A DNA stretch of 34,368 bases from Candidatus Gastranaerophilales bacterium (GCA_944325095.1 CALUYV010000016.1:1-34368), one strand, 5' to 3'; shown: positions 1 through 7,752, numbered from the stretch's first letter. A program made the numbers and translations. Notes: generated by a model not told the origin, from the sequence alone.

Positions 1-158
1 TATATCAGAGGATATCTAAGCGTCAATCCGTTTGGATATTTTGGCTTAACCTTTCGTTACATTTTGAGTGGGGGAACCGCCGGAAGAAAAACTCTCATTT
101 TTACAGTATTGTCAAACCCGTATTATTTGTTTACAATTCGTTTGCAATTTATTTTTTT

Positions 159-167
159 TGTTATAAT
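159..167 (+). promoter_or_regulatory. Extended -10 promoter for rpmG operon
   Basis: TG at 159-160, one base, then a perfect TATAAT at 162-167 form an extended -10 element. A TTGCAA lies at 142-147 but only 14 bases upstream, so the promoter probably relies on the extended -10. It would give a leader of about 85 bases before rpmG. Confidence 0.55.
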
Positions 168-190
168 ATGTAGATATAAGCCGAAAATAG

Positions 191-218
191 ATAGAATGTG
201 TACTGCACATTCTATTTT
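191..218 (+). other. Hairpin in rpmG leader
   Basis: A perfect 10-bp inverted repeat (ATAGAATGTG / CACATTCTAT) with a 5-base loop is followed by TTTT. It lies between the predicted promoter and rpmG. The stem is AT-rich and the T-run short, so it could be a weak attenuator, a processing site or an mRNA-stabilising hairpin. Its role is not known. Confidence 0.45.
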
Positions 219-258
219 AAATAGGAAACAAGTTAATAATTAATAAGGAAATAAAATT

Positions 259-426
259 ATGGGTATCAAAGGAAAAAATGACAGAATGGTAGTTTTAGCA
301 TGTGAAGAATGCAAAGAAAGAAACTACACTACAACAAAAAACAAAAAAAATAACAAAGAAAGAATGGAATTGAACAAATATTGTCCTAAGTGCAAAAAAC
401 ACACAGCACACAAGGAAACCAAGTAA
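259..426 (+). CDS. rpmG: 50S ribosomal protein L33 (zinc-binding form)
   Basis: This 55-residue protein begins [20 protein letters not shown] and has two CxxC pairs (C15/C18 and C42/C45), the zinc ribbon of the C+ form of L33. The body is Lys/Asn/Thr rich, as expected for a small large-subunit protein. Length matches the family. The ATG follows AATAAGGAAATAAAATT, a usable ribosome binding site. It is followed by tRNA-Trp, secE and nusG, a conserved bacterial neighbourhood that supports the call. It is short enough to be missed by ORF cut-offs. Transcription is probably from the extended -10 promoter about 90 bases upstream. Confidence 0.95.
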   Translation: MGIKGKNDRMVVLACEECKERNYTTTKNKKNNKERMELNKYCPKCKKHTAHKETK

Positions 427-510
427 ATTTCCGGGGTTGGGAACTGATAGCGCAAAGGTTTAAAACAGCACAGGCTGTAACTCCAAGAAGTTAATCTTTT
501 CCCGGCACAG

Positions 511-583
511 GCGTCCTTAGTTCAGTTGGTAGAACGTCGGTCTCCAAAACCGGATGTCGAGGGTTCGAGTCCTTCAGGGCGCG
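511..583 (+). tRNA. trnW: tRNA-Trp (anticodon CCA)
   Basis: The 73 bases fold as a full cloverleaf. The acceptor GCGTCCT pairs with AGGGCGC with one G-T pair and discriminator G. The D-arm is GTTC/GAAC, the anticodon stem TCGGT/ACCGG carries loop CTCCAAA, and the T-arm GAGGG/CCTTC carries loop TTCGAGT. The anticodon is CCA (Trp). No CCA tail is encoded, so it must be added enzymatically; a probable CCA-adding enzyme fragment lies at the right end of the window. The 84-base spacer after rpmG contains a small ACAGC/GCTGT hairpin (465-478) but no second tRNA. Co-transcription with rpmG and secE is likely. Confidence 0.96.
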
Positions 584-613
584 ATTTTAAACTTAAAATA
601 AAGGATTATCAAA

Positions 614-805
614 ATGAACGATACTGTAGAAGCAATAAAAACATACTTTAAAGGCGTTAAGACCGAATGGGGCAAAATCAGCTGGCCGGAAAGAAAAACG
701 GTTATAAGTGAAACCATATCGGTTATTGTTATCGTATTTGTATTCACTGTTGCGATATATTTGATGGATCTGATATTCAAAGGGCTGTTCAGCCTTATAA
801 AATAA
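614..805 (+). CDS. secE: Preprotein translocase subunit SecE
   Basis: This 63-residue protein is the single-span form of SecE, the clamp subunit of the SecYEG channel in the inner membrane. The amphipathic N-terminal helix carries the conserved VKTEWGKISWPERKTV segment (residues 15-30). It is followed by one membrane helix (about residues 33-58). Length agrees with the minimal SecE of Gram-positives and cyanobacteria; the E. coli protein has two extra helices. It sits between tRNA-Trp and nusG, the usual place, with a 32-base gap to nusG. The AAAGGATTATCAAA preceding the ATG provides a Shine-Dalgarno sequence. Confidence 0.95.
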   Translation: MNDTVEAIKTYFKGVKTEWGKISWPERKTVISETISVIVIVFVFTVAIYLMDLIFKGLFSLIK

Positions 806-837
806 AATTTTAAGCGAAAATAACTAAAAGGTGGCTT

Positions 838-1476
838 ATGACTAAAAAAGAAAAAACAATGGAAGAAGAATTAAACGAAGATATCCTGGAAGAACAGTCC
901 GAGGCTGCAGAAAAAGCGGCAGCGGAACAGGCTGAAAAGGATGCCAAAAAGAATAAAAAGAGATGGTATATCGTTCACACTTATTCAGGGTATGAAAACA
1001 AGGTAAAAGTTAACCTTGAAAAACGTATTGAATATATGAATATGGGCGACAAAATTTTCAGAATCGAAGTTCCGCAAAAAACCGTCACCCAGATGAAATC
1101 CGGCAAAAAGCAGGAAAAAGAAGAAAAAATCTTCCCGGGTTATGTTCTTGTTGAAATGATTATGGACGAGGACAGTTGGTATGTTGTAAGACACACCTCC
1201 GGAGTTACCAAGTTTGTCGGCTCCGCTAAAAAACCGATACCTGCAAGAGAAAGTGAAATCAAGAAGATTCTTCACAGATCGTCTTCTCAGGTTGAAAAGA
1301 TTGAATTGGATGTCAAAGCAGGCGATAAAGTCAGAATTATATCAGGGCCGTTCGCAGACTTTGATGCGGATATTGTTGAAGTATATCCGGATAAATCAAA
1401 ACTTAGAGCAAATGTTTCTATCTTCGGCCGAGAAACGCCGATTGAGTTGGAATATAAGCAAATAAACAAACTTTAA
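838..1476 (+). CDS. nusG: Transcription termination/antitermination protein NusG
   Basis: The 212-residue protein has a Glu/Lys/Ala-rich N-terminal extension of about 40 residues. The NGN domain then starts at RWYIVHTYSGYENKVK (about residue 42) with the EEKIFPGYVLVEM core that contacts the RNA polymerase clamp. A KOW domain follows (about residues 160-212) with the GDKVRIISGPFADF motif. NusG increases elongation processivity and couples RNAP to Rho or to the ribosome. The start is preceded by AAAAGGTGGCTT. A charged N-terminal extension is common in this family. It lies between secE and rplK as usual. Confidence 0.96.
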   Translation: MTKKEKTMEEELNEDILEEQSEAAEKAAAEQAEKDAKKNKKRWYIVHTYSGYENKVKVNLEKRIEYMNMGDKIFRIEVPQKTVTQMKSGKKQEKEEKIFPGYVLVEMIMDEDSWYVVRHTSGVTKFVGSAKKPIPARESEIKKILHRSSSQVEKIELDVKAGDKVRIISGPFADFDADIVEVYPDKSKLRANVSIFGRETPIELEYKQINKL

Positions 1477-1502
1477 TAAAGAAAATCAGATAGTACAAAA
1501 AA

Positions 1503-1548
1503 TGTGGAAGGATTTTTATTTACCAGAATAAAAACCGTTATTACCACA
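1503..1548 (+). promoter_or_regulatory. Putative L1-binding leader hairpin before rplK
   Basis: Outer stem TGTGG (1503-1507)/CCACA (1544-1548). Inner stem GG plus TTTTTATT (1513-1520) pairs with AATAAAAA (1527-1534) plus CC, with one bulged A at 1512. Between the two stems lies an asymmetric internal loop: AA on the left, seven bases (1537-1543) on the right. This two-by-many loop flanked by GG and CC pairs resembles the ribosomal protein L1 site on 23S rRNA and on L1-operon mRNAs. The assignment is by structure only. Confidence 0.5.
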
Positions 1549-1561
1549 AAAGGAGAAAAAA

Positions 1562-1990
1562 ATGGCAAAAAAAGTAGTAGGAAAAATTAAACTTCAAATT
1601 GAAGCCGGAAAGGCTAATCCATCACCTCCTGTTGGGCCGGCACTCGGTCAGCATGGTGTAAACATAATGGATTTTTGTAAGCAGTTTAATGCAAAAACTC
1701 AAGACAAAGCAGGATATATCATTCCGGTTGTTATTGATGTTTATGAAGACAAAAGTTTTACATTCATCATCAAATCACCGCCTGCACCTGTATTGATTAA
1801 AAAAGCATTAAATATATCAAAAGGTTCAGCAGCACCTAACAAGGATAAAGTTGCTGAAATCACAAGAGCGCAGTTGGAAGAAATTGCTAAAATCAAAATG
1901 GATGACTTGAATGCTACAACAATGGAAGCAGCCGTTAAGATGATAGCAGGTTCTTGCAGAGCAATGGGCGTTACCGTAAAGGATGCCTAA
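1562..1990 (+). CDS. rplK: 50S ribosomal protein L11
   Basis: The 142-residue length matches L11. The N-terminal domain carries the hallmark [22 protein letters not shown] (about residues 21-42). The C-terminal domain binds the GTPase-associated region of 23S rRNA and ends in the family-typical [12 protein letters not shown]11 takes part in factor binding and in the stringent response. An AAAAGGAG Shine-Dalgarno precedes the ATG. The 85-base gap after nusG holds a hairpin that may bind L1 and control this gene and rplA. The following gene is rplA after an unusually long 152-base spacer. Confidence 0.97.
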   Translation: MAKKVVGKIKLQIEAGKANPSPPVGPALGQHGVNIMDFCKQFNAKTQDKAGYIIPVVIDVYEDKSFTFIIKSPPAPVLIKKALNISKGSAAPNKDKVAEITRAQLEEIAKIKMDDLNATTMEAAVKMIAGSCRAMGVTVKDA

Positions 1991-2029
1991 CCGGTAATAT
2001 TGCCGTATGGCAGTTGTGAATACTTTGAA

Positions 2030-2090
2030 TGCCGTCAGTTAAATTACAAAATAAGAAAATCTTGCAAGTTCGGGAATTTTCGGGACGGCA
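2030..2090 (+). other. Inverted repeat in rplK-rplA spacer
   Basis: TGCCGTC (2030-2036) and GACGGCA (2084-2090) form a 7-bp GC-rich stem closing a 47-base loop inside the 152-base rplK-rplA spacer. It has no T-run, so it is not an intrinsic terminator. It may organise the leader that ends in the L1-like hairpin at 2097-2125. Confidence 0.4.
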
Positions 2091-2096
2091 ATGAAT

Positions 2097-2125
2097 ATGG
2101 AAGGACAAAAGTCCGCAAACACCAT
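2097..2125 (+). promoter_or_regulatory. Second L1-like hairpin, before rplA
   Basis: ATGG (2097-2100) pairs with CCAT (2122-2125). Inside, GGAC (2103-2106) pairs with GTCC (2111-2114) around an AAAA loop. The internal loop is AA on the left and GCAAACA on the right, the same two-by-seven geometry and flanking GG/CC pairs as the hairpin before rplK. It ends 17 bases before the rplA start, so a bound protein could block the ribosome. L1 as the ligand is inferred. Confidence 0.45.
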
Positions 2126-2142
2126 GAAAGGGAAATTTAAAA

Positions 2143-2865
2143 ATGTCAAAAATAACTAAAAAACAAAGAAAAATGCAGGAAATGCTGGAAGGGTTTGTAC
2201 AACCGGCTACAGCAGTTGATGCAATTAAGAAATTACAGGAAATTTCAAAAGAAGTTTCAAAATTTAATGAAACAGTTGAATGTCATATGCGTTTAGGTAT
2301 TGATGTTCGTCAGGCTGATCAGCAAATCAGATCAACGGTTGTATTACCGGCAGGTCTTGGCAAAGAAGTTAAAGTTTGTGTTGTTGCAAAAGGTGCTAAA
2401 GCAACTGAAGCAACTGAAGCCGGTGCTGAATTTGCAGGTGCTGAAGAAATTATTGATAAAATTTCAGGCGGCTGGTTTGATTTTGATACTTTGATAGCAA
2501 CTCCTGATTGTATGGGTATGCTCGGTAAATTAGGCCGTGTTTTAGGGCCTAAAGGTTTGATGCCAAACCCTAAAACAGGAACAGTTACTATGGATATTGC
2601 AAAAGCTGTTAAAGATGCTAAAGCAGGTAAAGTTGAATACAGAGCTGATAAACAGGGTATGATTCACTGTCCTATCGGCAAAATTCAATTCAGCGAAGAA
2701 GATTTGATTAAAAACTACGCAACTCTTGCTGAAGCAATATTGAAAGCTAAACCGGCATCTTCAAAAGGAACTTATGTTAAATCAGTTTACCTGTCAACAA
2801 CAATGGGACCTGGTATCAAATTAGATCCGAAAACTTTTGCTGCTGAAGTAAAAGAATTGATTTAG
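2143..2865 (+). CDS. rplA: 50S ribosomal protein L1
   Basis: The 240-residue length agrees with bacterial L1 (about 230). The L1 signature [20 protein letters not shown] lies at about residues 129-148, and [18 protein letters not shown] precedes it. L1 forms the mobile stalk that assists release of deacylated tRNA and represses translation of its own operon in many bacteria. An AAAGGGAAA ribosome binding site precedes the ATG. A strong intrinsic terminator follows directly, so L10 and L7/L12 (rplJ, rplL) are not co-transcribed here, unlike in many bacteria. Confidence 0.97.
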   Translation: MSKITKKQRKMQEMLEGFVQPATAVDAIKKLQEISKEVSKFNETVECHMRLGIDVRQADQQIRSTVVLPAGLGKEVKVCVVAKGAKATEATEAGAEFAGAEEIIDKISGGWFDFDTLIATPDCMGMLGKLGRVLGPKGLMPNPKTGTVTMDIAKAVKDAKAGKVEYRADKQGMIHCPIGKIQFSEEDLIKNYATLAEAILKAKPASSKGTYVKSVYLSTTMGPGIKLDPKTFAAEVKELI

Positions 2866-2883
2866 TTCCGGTAAAGAATACTA

Positions 2884-2921
2884 AAAAAGAACACTCTTTT
2901 TTTTAGAGTGTTCTTTTTATT
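2884..2921 (+). terminator. Intrinsic terminator after rplA
   Basis: A 14-bp perfect stem (2884-2897 with 2905-2918, core GAACACTCT/AGAGTGTTC) and a 7-T loop are followed by a T-rich tail. It lies 18 bases after the rplA stop and ends the rpmG-rplA unit. The stem base is A5/T5, so it could also work weakly in reverse. Confidence 0.9.
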
Positions 2922-2988
2922 TTGAGTATAACAGGTCAAAAAATATTTATGATATTATTTTAATATCAATGAAACAGGAGTTTATGCC

Positions 2989-3552
2989 GTGAACGAAAAA
3001 GAGAAAATGCAAAAAGGGCTGCTGTATGATGCAAATTACGACGAATCATTAAAATCAGAGCGAATCAGGGCAAAAAAAATCTGCCAACAATATAATTCTC
3101 TTCCGTATGAGAATTTTGAACAAAAAAATAAATTACTGAAAGAACTTCTTGGCAAAACCGGTGATAATTTTACAATAGAGCCTTCTTTTTATTGTGATTA
3201 CGGATATAACATTGAAATCGGAGAAAATTTTTATTCAAATCACAATCTTGTAATACTTGATCCCGGGCGGGTTGTCTTTGGCGATAATGTTTTTATCGGG
3301 CCAAATTGCGGATTTTATACAGCAAATCACCCTTTATCTCCTGAAATACGCAATAAGGGTTTAGAAGATGCAAAGCCGATTTTTGTCGGAAATAATGTAT
3401 GGTTTGGAGGAAATGTCACCGTCTTATCCGGAGTAACAATAGGGAATAACTGTACAATCGGCGCAGGCAGTGTTGTTGTTAAAAGTATTCCGGATAATTC
3501 GCTTGCTGTCGGTAATCCATGCAGAGTTATAAAAAAGATACCGATAAACTAA
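2989..3552 (+). CDS. Maltose O-acetyltransferase family enzyme (hexapeptide repeat)
   Basis: The 187-residue protein has an N-terminal Maa helical domain (residues 1-55, with MQKGLLYDANYDESL) and a left-handed beta-helix of hexapeptide repeats (about residues 60-185). His114 in TANHPLSPE matches the catalytic His of galactoside and maltose acetyltransferases. The VWFGGNVTVLSGVTIGNNCTIGAGSVV stretch holds the acetyl-CoA binding coil. It would acetylate a sugar hydroxyl in the cytoplasm; the substrate cannot be read from sequence. The start is GTG, eight bases after AGGAG. An ATG at 2984 gives only ATG-CCG-TGA. Its stop overlaps the stop of the convergent gene by four bases (CTAA). Confidence 0.85.
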   Translation: MNEKEKMQKGLLYDANYDESLKSERIRAKKICQQYNSLPYENFEQKNKLLKELLGKTGDNFTIEPSFYCDYGYNIEIGENFYSNHNLVILDPGRVVFGDNVFIGPNCGFYTANHPLSPEIRNKGLEDAKPIFVGNNVWFGGNVTVLSGVTIGNNCTIGAGSVVVKSIPDNSLAVGNPCRVIKKIPIN

Positions 3553-4076
3553 AGCCATTCCGGATAATAATAAATTGTTATAATATCTTTGGTTTTTATT
3601 CGCGCGTGCCCGCCCTTAATAAAATTAGTTAACGAACCAACAAACGGAATCGGTGTTAACGCCCACTTCAACGGATAGACCCAGAAGCATCTGTTCTGGC
3701 CTTTTTTAATGTATGTACTTTGCATTTGTGTTGATTTTATTCCGGGGATTTCAAAATCATCAACTATAATTTCGGCAGGAAATCCGTTCATGCCTGCAGT
3801 TATTATAGTTTCAATTCTTCCATTTATTATATCGCCTGCTTTGACAATGCTTTTTCCGTTATAATAAACATCTTTTCTGACTATGAATTTTAATGTATCA
3901 CCTTCATTAAGCGGTTCTTTGGTTGTAAATTCTTCCGCAATTGAAAGTTTTATCGGGACAGACCGTACACTTAAATAATTATACGGCAGAGTTTTAATCT
4001 CCGGAGTTTCACCAGCATAACAAACCGAAGAAAACATCAAACACAGCATTAAAACAAAGAAAACAAATCTATTCAT
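3549..4076 (-). CDS. Exported protein of unknown function
   Basis: I do not recognise this family. Starting at the ATG at 4076 gives 175 residues beginning MNRFVFFVLMLCLMFSSVCYA, a clear Sec signal peptide with likely cleavage after CYA. A longer in-frame start at 4118 lies inside the upstream gene and lacks a signal, so I prefer 4076, which also has AAAGGAAG six bases upstream. The mature part looks beta-rich (EGDTLKFIVRKDVYYNGKSI, KAGDIINGRIETI) with a hydrophobic patch near PLKWALTPIPFVGS. It overlaps the M48-like gene by eight bases (ATGAATAG), so the two are translationally coupled and probably act together in the envelope. Confidence 0.7.
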   Translation of the reverse strand: MNRFVFFVLMLCLMFSSVCYAGETPEIKTLPYNYLSVRSVPIKLSIAEEFTTKEPLNEGDTLKFIVRKDVYYNGKSIVKAGDIINGRIETIITAGMNGFPAEIIVDDFEIPGIKSTQMQSTYIKKGQNRCFWVYPLKWALTPIPFVGSLTNFIKGGHARIKTKDIITIYYYPEWL

Positions 4077-4755
4077 ATTTAACTTCCTTTGTTGATTTTG
4101 TTTGAATTTTTTCTTCAAGCAGTTTTCTGTTATTAACGGACGTCAGTAAAAAATTCTGATAATATTCATTATTAATATAGTTTTCATCAGTCAAATACTG
4201 CGGATACTTGTATGTTATATATTCGTAAATTCTTGCCAGCCGTTTGGAGGTCAAATTATGTCTTGAAAATCTGTCGGTACGTTTCTGCGGACATGTTTTG
4301 TTTATGAAAATTATAAGAGCAAGAGGGGAATAACCTGCATGAACCATATAATCTACTGCTCTTTTGTCTGCAACTGTTTCAAACTTTTTAGAGCCTAGTG
4401 CCACTTGAATAGAGTCTAATGCTCCGCCCCATATTCCGCTGTATGATTTTACGGCTGTTGATATTTCATGAGCAAGCATTGCAGCAAGTTCATCATCCGT
4501 CTGTACCGACTGATATAAGCCGTCATAAATTATAACCTGTCTTTTTGTCAATGTCTTATCTGTAGATAACAGTGCTTTTTTAGTCTTGGTAGTATAGGTA
4601 AACACTATCCGCTTTGGAATTTTATTATAATTCAACAAATCTGTGCCGATTCTATCAATTCTTGATTGAATTGCATTCTGTTCTTCAAGAAAAGCCGATG
4701 CAAATACCGCATTTGAACATAACAACAGAATACATATTGCAATAATTTTTTTCAT
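4069..4755 (-). CDS. Exported M48-like peptidase homologue with degenerate HExxH
   Basis: The 228-residue protein has a signal peptide (MKKIIAICILLLCSNAVFASA) and the M48 metalloprotease layout. A helix with LAAMLAHEIST (H96, E97) is followed about 30 residues later by FETVADKRAVDYMVHAGYSP, equivalent to the ExxAD helix with the third zinc ligand (E126). The canonical HExxH reads HEIST, with Thr100 (codon ACA) replacing the second His ligand. It also lacks the transmembrane part of HtpX. A weak or non-catalytic activity is therefore inferred. The start has AAGGATTGGTGG upstream and a good TTGCAA-N16-TATAAT promoter. The next gene overlaps its end. Confidence 0.65.
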   Translation of the reverse strand: MKKIIAICILLLCSNAVFASAFLEEQNAIQSRIDRIGTDLLNYNKIPKRIVFTYTTKTKKALLSTDKTLTKRQVIIYDGLYQSVQTDDELAAMLAHEISTAVKSYSGIWGGALDSIQVALGSKKFETVADKRAVDYMVHAGYSPLALIIFINKTCPQKRTDRFSRHNLTSKRLARIYEYITYKYPQYLTDENYINNEYYQNFLLTSVNNRKLLEEKIQTKSTKEVKYE

Positions 4756-4780
4756 CTATCCACCAATCCTTCCTTATATA

Positions 4781-4808
4781 ATTATATCGTCTAGTTGTTT
4801 TTTTGCAA
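4781..4808 (-). promoter_or_regulatory. Promoter of the M48-like gene pair
   Basis: On the minus strand, TTGCAA (4808-4803), a 16-base spacer and perfect TATAAT (4786-4781) end 25 bases before the ATG at 4755. The rest of the 308-base gap (4756-5063) is very AT-rich. It shows no gene; a TTTGACATGT motif lies at 5016-5025, upstream of the next gene. Confidence 0.6.
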
Positions 4809-5063
4809 TATATCTAAAATCTTTGTATATGCACAATTAAAACCGATTATGTAATGCCAAAATACAAAAAAATATGAAACCTAATCATAAAATTTTATAA
4901 TTTTTGATTTATTAACTGATTTATTAATAACAATTTGTAAATTTTTGTAAAATTATATTTTGTAAAATTTATGTAACGAAATGTAACAACTCCCGAAACA
5001 TGTGAAATTAGGCATTTTGACATGTTTTTATATATTTAAGAGCAAAAAAATGAGAGAGCAACT

Positions 5064-6590
5064 ATGAGTTTAAATGCAGTAAAAAAGCATAACCTCCCTG
5101 GTTTGGCTTCCGGAAGTTTCGGCAGCCGCTCTACGGGTGTGAATACAAAAACCTCAGGGGTTTCCTCTCAGGCTGCAAAAAATTTGAAAGGCGCCTCCGC
5201 TGCTACTTCTGCCAATTCCGTCTTTAACGGAATGTTCAAAAAGAGCAGTTCATTTAACAGAGTTGCCGGACAAAATACATTAAAAGGCAGAAATCAGGCT
5301 AATCTCAGCAGAAGAAGAGCCTCACTCGGAAATAACGGAGTAAGCCGGAGCATTCCGGCATCAGTTCCAACTTATGTTGCTGCTATGCCTGCCGGCTATG
5401 GCGCTCCGAAGATGAGCGGATTAGAAAAAGCATTGATGTATGCATCAGTCGGCATAAAAGCCTTCCAGATGGGTGCAGAATTATTCGGAGGCGGAGCAAC
5501 AAACGGACAGCAGATAGATGCTGCTATGGGCAGTCTCGGCGGAGCAACAGGCACACCGCAATTAGCATCAACCGTCGGACAATCAAGTATTGCCTCAATG
5601 CAGAATGCTCAAACATCAGGTGAATTATCAGCCGCAATCAGCGGAGCGGAAGGGCAACTGGCACAAATGCAGCAGACAGCAGCAAGCGGCAATTTTGAAG
5701 CAAAAGCAACGACCGCACAAAACAATATGGATACTTACAAAGATGATGTAAGCGAAACAAAAGACGGTGTTAAAGATGCTCAACAGGATGTCAAGACTGC
5801 TGACGGTGCAGTATCTTCAGCAACTTCAAATAGAGATTCCAAACTGCTTGCCCTGAAAAATGCTGATGCACAATACGGTGCAGCTGTCGAAGCAAATATT
5901 CAGGCAAAAGATGCGGTAAGCCAGGCAACACAAAACTTAGCAACCGCAGAGGCTACTCTTAATGCAACTCCGCAGACAATTACCGATGCATCCGGAAATC
6001 AGGTTCATAACCCTGCTTATGACAAAGCTAAAGCGGCAGTTGAAACAGCTAAAAAAGAAAAACAGGCAGCAGAAGCAAAACAAGAACAAACCCAGCAAGC
6101 AGAAGATAAGGCAGACGCATCACGCGACAAGGCTAATACTGCAGCAAATACAGCAAAAGAAAATCTTGATAAAGCACAGGATACATTAGAAACTCAAAAG
6201 AAAAAACAAACCACAGCACAGACAAATCTTATAAAAGCAGAAGATAAATTCAGACAGGCTCAGGAAATATATCAAGAAGCGCAGGAGGCTGTTCAGAAAT
6301 TCCAGGATTATCAGCACGACATAAAAGAACTTCAAGGCGAAATTGAAGATCAGAAAGAACGTCTTGAAAAAATGAAAGAAAAAGAAGATAAAAAACTGGA
6401 TAAATTAAGCAAAAAAATAGATAAACGAACTGCAAAAAATGACAGAGCTTATGCAAAAATTGATTCTTCAGACGGAATGAACTTAATAGAAAAAATGCGT
6501 TCAAATGCTATTGATAGAAGAAACAACAGGTCTGCACGAGATCTTGCAAAAAAAGAAGCAATAATCAACGGTCAAAATGTACCAAGTTAA
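5064..6590 (+). CDS. Large Ala/Gln/Lys-rich coiled-coil protein, unknown function
   Basis: I do not recognise this 508-residue protein. It has no signal peptide. Residues 1-110 are low-complexity Ser/Gly/Asn with many basic residues. Residues 118-145 form a short hydrophobic or amphipathic stretch (ALMYASVGIKAFQMGAELFG). Residues 210-300 and 320-455 are long coiled coils, broken by a Pro/Gly-rich turn (TPQTITDASGNQVHNPAY), so they could fold back as a helical hairpin. The C-terminus is basic. It could be a filament-forming, scaffold or secreted structural protein. A five-codon ORF (5050-5067) ends in TGA overlapping its ATG. Its stop is shared with convergent anmK. Confidence 0.75.
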   Translation: MSLNAVKKHNLPGLASGSFGSRSTGVNTKTSGVSSQAAKNLKGASAATSANSVFNGMFKKSSSFNRVAGQNTLKGRNQANLSRRRASLGNNGVSRSIPASVPTYVAAMPAGYGAPKMSGLEKALMYASVGIKAFQMGAELFGGGATNGQQIDAAMGSLGGATGTPQLASTVGQSSIASMQNAQTSGELSAAISGAEGQLAQMQQTAASGNFEAKATTAQNNMDTYKDDVSETKDGVKDAQQDVKTADGAVSSATSNRDSKLLALKNADAQYGAAVEANIQAKDAVSQATQNLATAEATLNATPQTITDASGNQVHNPAYDKAKAAVETAKKEKQAAEAKQEQTQQAEDKADASRDKANTAANTAKENLDKAQDTLETQKKKQTTAQTNLIKAEDKFRQAQEIYQEAQEAVQKFQDYQHDIKELQGEIEDQKERLEKMKEKEDKKLDKLSKKIDKRTAKNDRAYAKIDSSDGMNLIEKMRSNAIDRRNNRSARDLAKKEAIINGQNVPS

Positions 6591-7717
6591 TATGTAACTT
6601 TGCCTAAAATAACTCTTTTATCAGCACCCGTACAGCAAGGCAGATTGTTCGGAATTCCGTAATATGTACAGTAACCAAGCAGAGCAAATGCCATAACTTC
6701 TTTAAAATTGTTGGAGATATTATAATCTTCACAGGTTTTTAATGCTGTATGTCCCGGAAGATAAGTTTTTAACATTCTCATTAAAGTTTTGTTATATGCA
6801 CCGCCGCCGCAAACAACAACTTCATCAATGCCGGTATTCGGATAAACAAAACGCTCATAAGACTGTGCAATTGTTTTTGCAGTCAGTGCAGTCACGGTTG
6901 CAACAATATCTTCCGGTTTTTCCGGAGCATATTTTAGCGCATTTTCTATATATTCTGCCGAAAAATATTCTCTGCCGGTTGATTTAGGCGGGTCAATATA
7001 GTAGTATTCATCTTGAAGCAGACATTCAAGCCAATTATCGGAAACTACACCTGAAGATGCAATTTCACCATCATTATCATACGATTTTCCGAAATATTTT
7101 TGAGTACAATAATCTATCATTATATTACCTAATCCCGTATCAAATCCGAAGGTTTGATAATCACGGGAAACTACGGTAACATTTGAAATCCCGCCGATAT
7201 TTTGTATCGCAAAATTTTTACCTTTACCCTTAAACCACATTTCATCCGCAAAACAAACAAGAGGTGCTCCCTGACCGCCATTTGCAATATCCGCTTCCCT
7301 GAAATTTGAAATAACCATACAGCCGGTTTCTTTTGCAATAACCGCACTTTCACCTATCTGCAATGTACTTTTCATGCTAATATTATCAATTTTTTCATCA
7401 AAAGGATAATGATAAATTGTCTGCCCGTGGCTTGAAATAAAATCAGGTTTCCCGAACTCGGAAATCAAAACATTTGCAGCCTCAGCAAAGCATTTCCCTA
7501 TAACAAAATTCATTACGCAAATATCTTTTATAGAGGCAGCCCCCCTGAATAATTGAAAAATTTTTGCCCTGACATGTTCAGGGTAAGAATAATTTATTCC
7601 GTGAATTAATTTCACGGATTTATCCGGATAAACTTCGCAATATCCTGCATCAATACTATCGCATGATGTTCCCGACATTAACGCTATTACTTTTTTAGGT
7701 TCCAAATCTCCATGCAT
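6587..7717 (-). CDS. anmK: Anhydro-N-acetylmuramic acid kinase
   Basis: AnmK phosphorylates and opens 1,6-anhydro-MurNAc to MurNAc-6-phosphate in peptidoglycan recycling, in the cytoplasm. The 376 residues match the family (about 370). Signatures are LMSGTSCDSIDAGYCEV near the N-terminus (nucleotide loop), SSHGQTIYHYP, QIGESAVIA, NIGGISNVT and the GFDTGLGNIMIDY catalytic Asp region; VVVCGGGAYN is the C-terminal ATP site. No murQ homologue is adjacent. The ATG has no Shine-Dalgarno and lies eight bases after a perfect TATAAT, so the mRNA is probably leaderless. The stop codon overlaps the stop of the coiled-coil gene in a shared TTAA. Confidence 0.93.
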   Translation of the reverse strand: MHGDLEPKKVIALMSGTSCDSIDAGYCEVYPDKSVKLIHGINYSYPEHVRAKIFQLFRGAASIKDICVMNFVIGKCFAEAANVLISEFGKPDFISSHGQTIYHYPFDEKIDNISMKSTLQIGESAVIAKETGCMVISNFREADIANGGQGAPLVCFADEMWFKGKGKNFAIQNIGGISNVTVVSRDYQTFGFDTGLGNIMIDYCTQKYFGKSYDNDGEIASSGVVSDNWLECLLQDEYYYIDPPKSTGREYFSAEYIENALKYAPEKPEDIVATVTALTAKTIAQSYERFVYPNTGIDEVVVCGGGAYNKTLMRMLKTYLPGHTALKTCEDYNISNNFKEVMAFALLGYCTYYGIPNNLPCCTGADKRVILGKVTY

Positions 7718-7725
7718 ATTTCTAT

Positions 7726-7752
7726 ATTATAAAAAAGCCCGCACTCTTTCAA
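7726..7752 (-). promoter_or_regulatory. anmK promoter embedded in a terminator
   Basis: Minus-strand TTGAAA (7752-7747), 15-base spacer and perfect TATAAT (7731-7726). The -35 falls in the loop of the upstream terminator hairpin and the -10 begins on its last T. The ATG follows eight bases after the -10. Confidence 0.45.

Noticed and set aside
47-81. CTTAACC followed by GGGGGAACC, reminiscent of the ydaO c-di-AMP riboswitch
   Set aside because: The spacing is longer than in known examples and the other conserved segments (GGGGTGAATC and the GTCAGCTAACC end) are absent.
1-243. An open frame of about 80 codons without stop from the left edge
   Set aside because: A second frame is also open over 57 codons, the translation looks non-coding (Phe/Ile/Arg rich), and it crosses a predicted promoter and hairpin.
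4077-4118. Longer N-terminus of the exported protein starting at 4118
   Set aside because: It would bury the signal peptide behind a basic stretch; the ATG at 4076 has AAAGGAAG at good spacing.
5050-5067. Five-codon ORF overlapping the start of the coiled-coil gene; similar mini-ORFs at 2984 and 11706
   Set aside because: Too short, with poor ribosome binding sites; ATGA-type overlaps of this size are expected by chance.
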